A stretch of 64,000 bases of DNA, from positions 1 to 64,000 of the forward strand of contig NZ_BJZV01000021.1 of the NCBI RefSeq assembly GCF_007992215.1, in the 5' to 3' direction. The notes under the pieces are model-generated. The model made no database searches, had not been told where the DNA came from, and saw only the letters and a program-made list of their open reading frames with translations. Source of the stretch: Methylobacterium gnaphalii (GTDB lineage: Bacteria; Pseudomonadota; Alphaproteobacteria; Rhizobiales; Beijerinckiaceae). Below are positions 44,026 to 51,473 of this stretch, one piece after another (within the stretch, counting starts at the first letter, position 1; each line of letters begins with the position of its first letter). A program made the translations under genes and the position numbers.

Positions 44026-44256
44026 TTACTTCGCGTTTACACCATCGACCACTGTGTCCCAAAGTTTGGTGATCGCATTCCTGATGGTTGGCGTCACAGC
44101 AAGCGCAATCATTCCCACAATAAGGCCGTACTCGATAGCGGTCGCGCCGCTGCAATCCGCTCTGAACCGCGCCAGAAGCGAACGCCGAGGCGCCTCTTCT
44201 GCGGGATCAATGGGAACAGGGTTGAACACGTCGGTCGAACCTTCGCCAGACTGCAA
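44026..44256 (-). CDS. Flp/Fap family type IVb pilin
   Basis: A 76-aa pre-pilin. The core reads FRADCSGATAIEYGLIVGMI, the Flp signature in which the prepilin peptidase cuts before the hydrophobic helix and the Glu-Tyr pair follows. The helix continues IALAVTPTI and is followed by a short tail. The start codon is uncertain; TTG at 44256 is the first available in frame and gives a long leader of about 35 residues, while a GTG nine codons in would shorten it. No tad/cpa assembly genes are nearby, so it is an orphan pilin subunit. Confidence 0.8.
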   Translation of the reverse strand: MQSGEGSTDVFNPVPIDPAEEAPRRSLLARFRADCSGATAIEYGLIVGMIALAVTPTIRNAITKLWDTVVDGVNAK

Positions 44257-44351
44257 CTCGTCACCATTGGCTTCGAACGATTGCAGACATCTTAACTTGG
44301 TCCGATAATCTCAAATCTTTACACTGAAATTCGAGATGCGGTTGGGTCAGC

Positions 44352-44594
44352 TTATTCCGACCCTACGGCGTGCCGAAGGGCATCAATCCGCTTCGAGGCT
44401 TCAGCCTTGTCGAGATCTGCATCGAAGGCGTTCGGATCCTTGGCCTGCTCCGACAGGGTTTTAAGGTATGAGGCCTGCGCGCCTGTCATCGGCTCGCCGC
44501 CTGTCGTCCACTCGTCCGGATCCTTGATACGGTTCGAGGAATCATCGGGGTCGACCTTCGGATTCTGTTGCGTGTCGTTCACTGCTTTCGTCAT
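44352..44594 (-). CDS. DUF3072 domain-containing protein
   Basis: An 80-aa acidic, hydrophilic protein. The block DPDEWTTGGEPMTGAQASYL, then KTLSEQAKDP and DKAEASKRIDAL, matches the DUF3072 family, a small domain of unknown function common in alphaproteobacteria and actinobacteria. The ATG at 44594 (Met-Thr-Lys-Ala-Val) has GGTGG upstream; an earlier in-frame start at 44675 adds 27 basic residues without family character. It stands alone between the pilin and ilvE genes. Confidence 0.75.
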   Translation of the reverse strand: MTKAVNDTQQNPKVDPDDSSNRIKDPDEWTTGGEPMTGAQASYLKTLSEQAKDPNAFDADLDKAEASKRIDALRHAVGSE

Positions 44595-44752
44595 GAGACC
44601 ACCATTTCTGTTCACTAACTGTTCCAGAAAACGTCTGGCCTTCCGATGGGTTCCGCTGGATTTTGGGGACGGCATACGGGATCGGAAGCCTTGTCGTAGC
44701 CTCCGATCCCAGAAGATGGTCGCGCGGTCTCGTGCTGAAGCAGATTGCCTGA

Positions 44753-45640
44753 TCAGGCGGCCTTTGCCCGCGGCTGCACCTCGGCCGTGTAATCATCCAT
44801 CAGGGTCTTGGTCATTGCGGCCGGCGTGAACCGGTAGGGACCGATCTCAGAAACCGGCGTCACCTCGGCCGCGGAGCCTGTGATGAAGCACTCTGAGAAG
44901 CCCTCGATCTCCTCCGGCTTGATCCGGCGCTCGATCAACTCGTAGCCGCGACGCTTGGCCAGCTCGATCACGGTCTGGCGGGTGATGCCGTTGAGGAAGC
45001 GATCGGCGGTCGGCGTGTGGATGACGCCGTCCTTGATGAAGAAGATGTTCGCGCCCGTACACTCGGCGACGTTGTCCTCCCAGTCGAGCATCAGAGCATC
45101 AGCGTAGCCCTTGTTCTCGGCGCGGTGCTTGGAGATCGTGCAGATCATGTAGAGACCAGCCGCCTTGGAGGCCGAAGGGATGGTGCGCGGATCGGGCCGG
45201 CGGTAGTCGGCGAGGTCGAGGCGGATACCCTTCATCTTCGTTGCGGGATCGAAGTAGCTCGGCCATTCCCAGGCGGCGATGGCGAGGTGGATCGTGTTAC
45301 CTTGCGCAGACACGCCCATCATCTCCGAGCCACGCCAGGCGATCGGGCGCAGATAGGCATTCTGCAGTCCGCTCGTCTTGAGCACGAGATCCTTGGCGGC
45401 CTCGATCTCCTCGACCGAGTACGGGATCTCGAAGTCGAGATACTGCGCCGAGCGCTTCAGGCGCTCCGCGTGCTCGTGGCTCTTGAAGATCACACCGCCA
45501 TAGGCGCGCTCGCCTTCGAACACGGACGAGCCGTAATGCAGCCCGTGGCTCAGCACGTGGATCTTCGCATCCCGCCACGGCACCATGGCGCCATCGAACC
45601 AGATGGTGCCCTCGCGCTGGTCGAACGGGATCACAGACAT
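44753..45640 (-). CDS. ilvE: Branched-chain amino acid aminotransferase
   Basis: A class IV PLP aminotransferase for the last step of Leu, Ile and Val synthesis. Conserved blocks are IWFDGAMVPWRDAKIHVLSH near residue 12, YGSSVFEGERAY near 38, the PLP-lysine region PSASKAAGLYMI near 155 and the class IV signature DNVAECTGANIFFIKDG near 190, followed by GITRQTVIELA. The ATG at 45640 has AAGGA 8 bases upstream and gives the usual 295 aa; a longer frame to 45739 is not supported. It is divergent from the MarR gene with about 110 bases between. Confidence 0.92.
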   Translation of the reverse strand: MSVIPFDQREGTIWFDGAMVPWRDAKIHVLSHGLHYGSSVFEGERAYGGVIFKSHEHAERLKRSAQYLDFEIPYSVEEIEAAKDLVLKTSGLQNAYLRPIAWRGSEMMGVSAQGNTIHLAIAAWEWPSYFDPATKMKGIRLDLADYRRPDPRTIPSASKAAGLYMICTISKHRAENKGYADALMLDWEDNVAECTGANIFFIKDGVIHTPTADRFLNGITRQTVIELAKRRGYELIERRIKPEEIEGFSECFITGSAAEVTPVSEIGPYRFTPAAMTKTLMDDYTAEVQPRAKAA

Positions 45641-45751
45641 GTCGGGTTCCTTTTGCGCGGCTCGCGGCCGCCGCGGGCTCGAACGGCGGGCCGAATAGGA
45701 TGATCCTGGGGCGGCGCCGGAAGGGTTGACGCCTAACAACGAGGCTGAGAT

Positions 45752-46369
45752 ATGTCAATAACACTGACTTATCCGCGCCGATCGCCCGTCGAGGTCGCAA
45801 CCGCCTTGCCCCACCGAGCGACGACAAATACAGCCGAACGCGCTGAAACTGCTCCGATCGTGGAGCCGCGCTTCCCCGATCGCAACGATGGCGACGATCT
45901 GATCGAACTCCTGTTCTTCGCCTACCGCGACTTCGTCGCCGATCCAGACCGCATCCTGGCGGAGTACGGCTTCGGACGGGCCCATCATCGCGTGCTACAC
46001 TTCGTCGACCGCTATCCGGGTCTCACGATCGCCGAACTCCTGGATATCCTGCGCATCACCAAGCAGAGCCTCAACCGGGTGCTGAAGGACTTGATCGAGC
46101 AGGGCTACATCGTGCAGCGCACCGGCACGAGCGATCGGCGCCAGAGGCTGCTCTTCTGCACCGAAGCCGGCATCCGCTTCGCCGAGGAACTCAGCCGCGT
46201 GCAGATCCGCCGCGTCGCCCGTGCTCTGGTCGATCAGCCGGGGCGGGGCGCGAACGACGATCTTGGTGCGGCCCTGGCCTCGGCGCAGAGCTTCCTGCTC
46301 GCGCTGATCGAGCCCGAGGAGCGAGCCGCGGTCCGCCGCCTCATGGCGCGCCGGACGAAGGCCGCCTGA
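45752..46369 (+). CDS. MarR-family transcriptional regulator (PetP-like)
   Basis: A 205-aa winged-helix protein. The DNA-binding part runs from GFGRAHHRVLHFVDRYPGLT through IAELLDILRITKQSLNRVL to YIVQRTGTSDRRQRLLFCT, the wing of MarR proteins. An extra N-terminal segment of about 50 residues precedes it. Its stop overlaps by one base the start of an OmpR-type regulator gene. A MarR-type gene directly before an OmpR-type gene is the order of petP-petR described in Rhodobacter capsulatus, and the two products are similar in type; I name them by analogy only. GAGG precedes the ATG by 6 bases. Confidence 0.85.
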   Translation: MSITLTYPRRSPVEVATALPHRATTNTAERAETAPIVEPRFPDRNDGDDLIELLFFAYRDFVADPDRILAEYGFGRAHHRVLHFVDRYPGLTIAELLDILRITKQSLNRVLKDLIEQGYIVQRTGTSDRRQRLLFCTEAGIRFAEELSRVQIRRVARALVDQPGRGANDDLGAALASAQSFLLALIEPEERAAVRRLMARRTKAA

Positions 46370-47085
46370 TGACGACCGCATCTCCTAAACCGCGGGCAGA
46401 ATTGCCGGATCACGCACCGCACGTGCTCGTCGTCGACGACGACCGCCGGGTGCGCGAGCTGCTGACCCGCTTTCTCACCGAGCAGGGGTTTCGCGTCACC
46501 GCCGCCGGGGACGTGCCCGAGGCGCGCTCCCGATCGAAGGCGTTCGTCTTCGATGCTTTGGTCCTCGACGTGATGATGCCCGGCGAGAACGGCTTCGACT
46601 ACGCGCGGCAGGTCCGCGAGACCTCCAACGTGCCGATCCTGATGCTCACGGCCCGCTCCAACTCCAACGACCGGGTGATGGGGCTGGAGATCGGCGCCGA
46701 CGACTACCTGCCGAAACCCTTCGAACCGCGGGAATTGATCTTGCGGCTCAACAACATCCTCAGGCGCGGCGCCCCTGCCGGGGCTGCGCGCAGCCCCGGT
46801 GGCGAGGTGAGCTTCGGGCCGTTCACCTACAAGATCGACAGGGGCGAGTTGCGGCGCGGCGACGAAGCCGTGAAGATCAGCGAGCGCGAGCGCGAGATCC
46901 TGACCATGCTGGCGGAGGCCCGCGGCGCCAACGTGGAGCGCGAGGCACTGGCCGGCGGCTGGGCAGGCGAGCGCACCATCGACGTGCAGATCAACCGCCT
47001 GCGCCGCAAGACCGAGGTCGATCCGGCCAACCCCATCTACCTCCAGACGGTGCGCGGCGTCGGCTACCGCCTCGCGGTCGACTGA
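46369..47085 (+). CDS. OmpR-family response regulator (PetR-like)
   Basis: A 238-aa regulator. The receiver has the acidic pair in LVVDDDRRVRELL near residue 21, the phospho-acceptor Asp67 in LVLDVMMPGENG and the lysine in DDYLPKPFEPRELI near 112. The C-terminal winged helix ends AGERTIDVQINRLRRKTE, then TVRGVGYRL, as in OmpR/PhoB proteins. The ATG overlaps the MarR gene stop by one base and the sensor kinase gene follows 13 bases later, so the three form one transcription unit. The signal sensed is unknown. Confidence 0.92.
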   Translation: MTTASPKPRAELPDHAPHVLVVDDDRRVRELLTRFLTEQGFRVTAAGDVPEARSRSKAFVFDALVLDVMMPGENGFDYARQVRETSNVPILMLTARSNSNDRVMGLEIGADDYLPKPFEPRELILRLNNILRRGAPAGAARSPGGEVSFGPFTYKIDRGELRRGDEAVKISEREREILTMLAEARGANVEREALAGGWAGERTIDVQINRLRRKTEVDPANPIYLQTVRGVGYRLAVD

Positions 47086-47098
47086 CGCGGGGCCGGAC

Positions 47099-48508
47099 AT
47101 GGCCGAGGGCCGCACGATCGAGGGTACCATCGTCGGCGCGGCGTCCGATCAGCAAGGGAAGACGCCGCTGCGCCGGCGCGGACTCTGGCGTCGCGTCTCG
47201 CGCCTCGTCGGCGACGCGCTGCCGAAGGGGCTCTATGCCCGCTCCCTGATCATCATCATCGCGCCGATGGTGCTGCTGCAGTCGGTGATCGCCTACACCT
47301 TCATGGAGCGGCACTGGCAGCTCGTGACGCGGCGGCTCTCCTCTGCGGTCACCGCCGACATCGCCGCGCTGATCGACATCTACGAGACCTACCCGCAGGA
47401 CAAGGATGCCGAGACGCTGGCCCGTATCGCAGGAGACCGGCTGAACCTCGATCTCGACATCCTAAAGGGTGCCAAGCTGCCGCCGCCAGGGCCGCGGCCG
47501 TTCTTCTCCATCCTCGACGAGGCGCTCTCGGAGGAAATCAAGAAGCAGATCAAGCGGCCGTTCTGGATCGATACCGTCGGTCGCTCGAATCTCATCGAGA
47601 TTCGCGTCGCGATTCCCGGCGGCGTGCTCCGGGTCACGGCGCGGCGCAGCCAGGCCTACGCCTCCAACTCGCACATCTTCCTGGTGTGGATGATCGGCTC
47701 GTCGATGGTGCTGCTCGGGGTCGCGATCCTGTTCCTGCGCAACCAGATCAAGCCCATCGTCCGCCTCTCCCAGGTGGCCGAGAGCTTCGGCAAGGGCCGC
47801 GAGATCGAGTTCAAACCACGCGGCGCCCGCGAGGTACGGCAGGCGGGCCACGCCTTCATCGAGATGAAGCGGCGCATCGAGCGCGCCATGGAGCAGCGCA
47901 CGACGATGCTCAACGGCGTCAGCCACGACCTGCGCACGATTCTCACACGGTTCAAGCTCTCGCTCGCCCTGGTTGAGCAGAACCCCGACGTGGAGGACCT
48001 GCGCCGCGACGTCGATGAGATGAGCCGGATGCTCGAGGGCTACCTCGCCTTCGCCCGCGGCGACTCCGCCGAGGCCGCTGCTGCCACCGACATGCGCGCG
48101 CTGCTCGAAGACCTGCGCACCGATGTCGAGCGCCTGGGTGCGCATGTGAACGCGGTGACCCTCGAGGGAAGGCCGATCGTCACCGTGAGGCCTGACGCCT
48201 TCCGCCGCTGCCTGTTCAACCTCGCCGCCAATGCCGCACGCTACGGCGACACTGTCGCCATCGGCGGGCGCGTCGATGGGCGCTCCTTCCTCGTCTCCAT
48301 CGACGACGACGGTCCCGGCGTGCCGGCCGAGAGCCGCGAGGAGGTGTTCAAGCCCTTCGTGCGGCTGGACGATTCCCGGCAGGATGCCGGCGGTTCGGGG
48401 CTCGGCCTCGCCATCGCCAGGGACATCGCCCGCACCCACGGCGGCGACGTTTCGCTGCACGATTCCCCGCTCGGAGGCCTGCGCGCGACGGTGCGGATCC
48501 CCGCCTGA
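47099..48508 (+). CDS. EnvZ-like sensor histidine kinase
   Basis: A 469-aa inner-membrane kinase. Two membrane segments at about 47-66 and 193-214 flank a periplasmic sensor of about 125 residues; a HAMP linker follows. The H-box reads GVSHDLRTILTRFKL with His276, so the proline that usually follows Arg-Thr is isoleucine at 281. ATPase boxes are NLAANAARYG (N), DDDGPGVP (G1), FKPFVRLD (F) and GGSGLGLAI (G2). It is the third gene of the MarR/OmpR/kinase unit and should phosphorylate the regulator encoded before it. I see no other loss of catalytic residues. Confidence 0.9.
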   Translation: MAEGRTIEGTIVGAASDQQGKTPLRRRGLWRRVSRLVGDALPKGLYARSLIIIIAPMVLLQSVIAYTFMERHWQLVTRRLSSAVTADIAALIDIYETYPQDKDAETLARIAGDRLNLDLDILKGAKLPPPGPRPFFSILDEALSEEIKKQIKRPFWIDTVGRSNLIEIRVAIPGGVLRVTARRSQAYASNSHIFLVWMIGSSMVLLGVAILFLRNQIKPIVRLSQVAESFGKGREIEFKPRGAREVRQAGHAFIEMKRRIERAMEQRTTMLNGVSHDLRTILTRFKLSLALVEQNPDVEDLRRDVDEMSRMLEGYLAFARGDSAEAAAATDMRALLEDLRTDVERLGAHVNAVTLEGRPIVTVRPDAFRRCLFNLAANAARYGDTVAIGGRVDGRSFLVSIDDDGPGVPAESREEVFKPFVRLDDSRQDAGGSGLGLAIARDIARTHGGDVSLHDSPLGGLRATVRIPA

Positions 48509-48716
48509 CGCCGGACGGAATAACGAACGTTCGGGACACCTGTCCCACCTGTCCCAGGCCGTCCCACGCTCGAAACGGCCCCATTCGGCAGGAATCGGCC
48601 CCACGCGAAGTCGATTGACAGCATACCGCTACTATGCTAATTTTCCTATATGTGAGCGAGCCTTGTCCACTCGGCTTGGCAGTTGCGTCGCCGCAATGCC
48701 CAGCAAGCCGAGTGCC

Positions 48717-49517
48717 CTACGCCCCAGCCGCCGCAAGCCGGGTCTCGACCATGCCGCGATAACCCGTCCCGAACAGGCGCAAGTGCACCAGGGCCGGCCA
48801 GAGCTGGTAGATTGGCACTCGCTCAGCGAAGCCGGGCTCGGCAGGACCGTAAGCCTCGCGAAAGGATGATCCCGGGCCACCGAAAAGCGTCAGCATCGCC
48901 AGATCGACCTCGGCGTGGCCATGGTAGCAGGCCGGATCGATCAGGCCGGAGACGCGGCTCCCGTCGGTGAGCACGTTGCCGCCCCAGAGGTCGCCGTGCA
49001 GCAGCACCGGTCGCGGCCTCGCCGGCAGAAGCTTGGCGAGGCGCGCCGCAAGGGCTTCGAGGCGGCGCGCGAGCGGCGCGTCGAGATGCCGACAATGGCA
49101 GAGCAGGCGCCGCTCGGCCCAGAAGCTGGGCCAGTCCTCGCTCCACGCGTTCTCGATGGCGACTTCGCCGAAAGCGTAGTCGCTCTCCCAACCGTAGCGG
49201 TCGCCGGTCGCCGCGTGGAGCCGGGCGACGGCATGGCCGAGATCCCGGTCGGCATCCCCAGGCCCGGTCGGCAGGCACGCCATGACGATGCCCGTGGCAT
49301 CGGCTCCGAACACCTCGGGTGCGGGCGCCCCGGAGGCGCGGATCGCGCGCAACATCGCGGCTTCGACGATAGGCGCTGGCCCGTCCTTGGCGATGGCCTC
49401 GCGCCCGTCATCCAAGAGGATACGAATCACACTCGACAGGCTGCCGCCACCGATGGCCTCGGCCCGCAGAAGCCTGCCGCCGAGCAACGCTGCCCCGTGT
49501 TCGGCGAGCCCGCTCAC
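48717..49517 (-). CDS. Fructosamine/ribulosamine kinase family protein
   Basis: A 266-aa kinase with the APH-like fold. Signatures are GGGSLSSVIRI near residue 24, then the catalytic loop LLHGDLWGGNVLTDG near 170, then LIDPACYHGHAEVDLAM near 190 with the metal-binding Asp. These match the FN3K/FN3K-related family that phosphorylates glycated lysines, after which the adduct falls off. In bacteria this family prefers ribulosamines or erythrulosamines. Its start overlaps the stop of a low-molecular-weight phosphatase gene by 4 bases, a pairing known from other bacteria and linked to repair of ribose-5-phosphate-glycated protein. Confidence 0.85.
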   Translation of the reverse strand: MSGLAEHGAALLGGRLLRAEAIGGGSLSSVIRILLDDGREAIAKDGPAPIVEAAMLRAIRASGAPAPEVFGADATGIVMACLPTGPGDADRDLGHAVARLHAATGDRYGWESDYAFGEVAIENAWSEDWPSFWAERRLLCHCRHLDAPLARRLEALAARLAKLLPARPRPVLLHGDLWGGNVLTDGSRVSGLIDPACYHGHAEVDLAMLTLFGGPGSSFREAYGPAEPGFAERVPIYQLWPALVHLRLFGTGYRGMVETRLAAAGA

Positions 49518-49981
49518 CGCTTCAGCCGCTCTACAAGAGCCTTTGCGCCCGCGGTGACGTCGGCCCAGGTCGTGTCGAACCCGGCATCATCCCCGTAATA
49601 GGGGTCGGCCACCGCCTCGCCCCGGCGGCCAGGAACGTGGTCGAGCAGCAGCGACAGCTCGGCGCCATCCGCCGGGCGCAGCCGCTTCAGCGCAGCGAGG
49701 TTTTCGCGGTCGAGGGCGACGATGTGGCTGAAGCGCGCGAAATCCTCCCGCTGCACCTGCCGGCTCTGATAGCCGGAGATGTCGACACCGTGGCTCAGGG
49801 CCACCGCCTGCGCCCGGGGGTCCGGCGGTGACCCGATGTGCCAGCCGCTCGTGCCGGCGGAGTCGACCGCGACATCGAGACCACTGCGCTCGGCCTCGCG
49901 CCGAAACGCGGCCTCAGCCAGCGGCGAGCGACAGATATTACCGAGGCAGACGAACAGCACGGCCGGTTTGCGATCGGGCAT
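49514..49981 (-). CDS. Low-molecular-weight protein-tyrosine phosphatase family protein
   Basis: A 155-aa phosphatase. The P-loop VCLGNICRSP holds Cys12 and Arg18 of the C-x5-R motif, and the general acid Asp lies in VADPYYGDD near residue 127. The start at 49981 has GGAGGGG 5 bases upstream and gives the standard length; a longer frame running to 50317 is spurious. The stop overlaps the fructosamine kinase start, so the two are coupled. It may act on protein-bound ribulosamine-5-phosphate, or on the Wzc-like tyrosine kinase of the EPS locus; the kinase pairing favours the first. Confidence 0.9.
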   Translation of the reverse strand: MPDRKPAVLFVCLGNICRSPLAEAAFRREAERSGLDVAVDSAGTSGWHIGSPPDPRAQAVALSHGVDISGYQSRQVQREDFARFSHIVALDRENLAALKRLRPADGAELSLLLDHVPGRRGEAVADPYYGDDAGFDTTWADVTAGAKALVERLKR

Positions 49982-50096
49982 CGATTCCCCTCCGGCAGGC
50001 ATCACCGGTGAACGTTTTCGGCAATATGACTTCCGCTGCGCGTGAGCAGGGAACACGAGCCGGATTTCAGGTACCGCAGTCGAGCACGGCCACCCA

Positions 50097-51473
50097 TCAC
50101 CGCGGCAGCCGTGCCTCGTCGATGATGCGCCGGGCGAGCGCAGGATAATCGCCATCGAAATGGTGGCCGCCATCGATGAGCAGGCGGCGCGTGGCGGCAA
50201 GGCTCGGGTCGAGGCAAGGCGTGGTGTCGGCTTCCTTCGAACCGTAGACGCAGAACACGCGCTCGAGCGGAAGCGCCGCGAGTTGCGGCAGCACCGCATG
50301 CGCGCCGCCATAGCCAAGCCAGCCCTTCACCGAGACGCTGAAACCGGTACTGCGACCGGGCGCCAGCAGCGCGATCAGCCGGATGCGGTCGCGGATCGAC
50401 GCGGGTAGATAGCTCCAGGAGAACGGAAACAGGTCGGCGCCGAAGGAGTAGCCCAGCACGATCACCGGCAGCGTGCCGTCGGGATCGGCGCCGCGCAGCA
50501 TCGCCGCGACATCGGCGGCAACGGTCTTGGGCTCTCGGTCGGTCCAGAAATAGCGGAGCGCGTCGAGGCCCACCACGTGGATGCCGTCGCGGGTCAGATG
50601 CTCGCCGATCGTCTTGTCGATGTCGCGCCAGCCGCCGTCGCCAGAGAAGAACAGGGCCAAGGCCCTCGTCGTGCCGGTCGCGGGCAGGTCGACCAGCGGC
50701 AGCCCGCCCGTGCCGGCATCCTGCGCAGCGATGGCCGCAGCGGCATCGACGGCAGCGGCCGTGCGGCGGTTGGAGTCGGCCTCGACATGGCGCTCAACCG
50801 CAAAGGGGCCAGCACCAGCGGCCGCGTCGGCAGCGGCTGCCGTGGGGGCGGCGCTCACCGCGGTGAGTTGAGCCTGCGTCTTCGCCGGCAGCGGGTAGGC
50901 GAAGCCGCCGGATACCGGCACGGGAGCGGCCACCGGAGCCTTATCGTCGCAGATCGCGCGGGCAGTTGCGAAGGAGGCGGCGGGATCGAGGGCCACGCCG
51001 CCGCCGAGCGTCGCCGCGAAGGTCCGCCCCAGGATCGCCTCGGTGAGCGTGCCGCCCTCGCCCAGCCCGACGAGAACCGGCCGGAGATAGCTGCCGCCCT
51101 TGAGCGAGCGCTGCGCCTCCTTGGCCAGCAACTCGACATCGACGATGGGGCGGATGCAGGGCGTGGTGTCGCGGTTCAGCGCAGCGCGCCATTTCTCCAG
51201 ATCGAGCTGGAGCACGATGAAGCCGCGGGCCCGAAGCGCCGCGCCGATCGTGCGTTCCGCCTCACCGGTTCCTCCGGCGCCGGAGACGACGGCCGCCAGC
51301 CCGACCGGCGTCCCCATGGGCGCCTGCACCTCGACATCGTCGAGATGCGAGGAGGAGATGCGCTCGGGAACGATCACCGTCCCGCCAGGCCGGCTGGTCA
51401 GCATCCAGACCAGGCCAAGGAGTACGGCCAGGAGGATCGCCCCGCCGACGGCGAGGCGGAGGCGACGGGTCAT
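50097..51473 (-). CDS. acvB: AcvB/VirJ-like periplasmic lysyl-phosphatidylglycerol hydrolase
   Basis: A 458-aa protein with an N-terminal signal anchor (LAVGGAILLAVLLGLVWML) and an alpha/beta-hydrolase C-terminal VirJ domain. The nucleophile elbow reads LGYSFGADLFPF near residue 345, and LLIDGGHHFDGDY near 440 supplies the catalytic His. The N-terminal half is the second AcvB-type domain. A Pro/Ala-rich stretch links the halves. Its start overlaps the lpiA-type gene by 4 bases. In Agrobacterium and Rhizobium, AcvB hydrolyses lysyl-phosphatidylglycerol made by LpiA, which fits this order. The symbol follows that family. Confidence 0.87.
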   Translation of the reverse strand: MTRRLRLAVGGAILLAVLLGLVWMLTSRPGGTVIVPERISSSHLDDVEVQAPMGTPVGLAAVVSGAGGTGEAERTIGAALRARGFIVLQLDLEKWRAALNRDTTPCIRPIVDVELLAKEAQRSLKGGSYLRPVLVGLGEGGTLTEAILGRTFAATLGGGVALDPAASFATARAICDDKAPVAAPVPVSGGFAYPLPAKTQAQLTAVSAAPTAAAADAAAGAGPFAVERHVEADSNRRTAAAVDAAAAIAAQDAGTGGLPLVDLPATGTTRALALFFSGDGGWRDIDKTIGEHLTRDGIHVVGLDALRYFWTDREPKTVAADVAAMLRGADPDGTLPVIVLGYSFGADLFPFSWSYLPASIRDRIRLIALLAPGRSTGFSVSVKGWLGYGGAHAVLPQLAALPLERVFCVYGSKEADTTPCLDPSLAATRRLLIDGGHHFDGDYPALARRIIDEARLPR

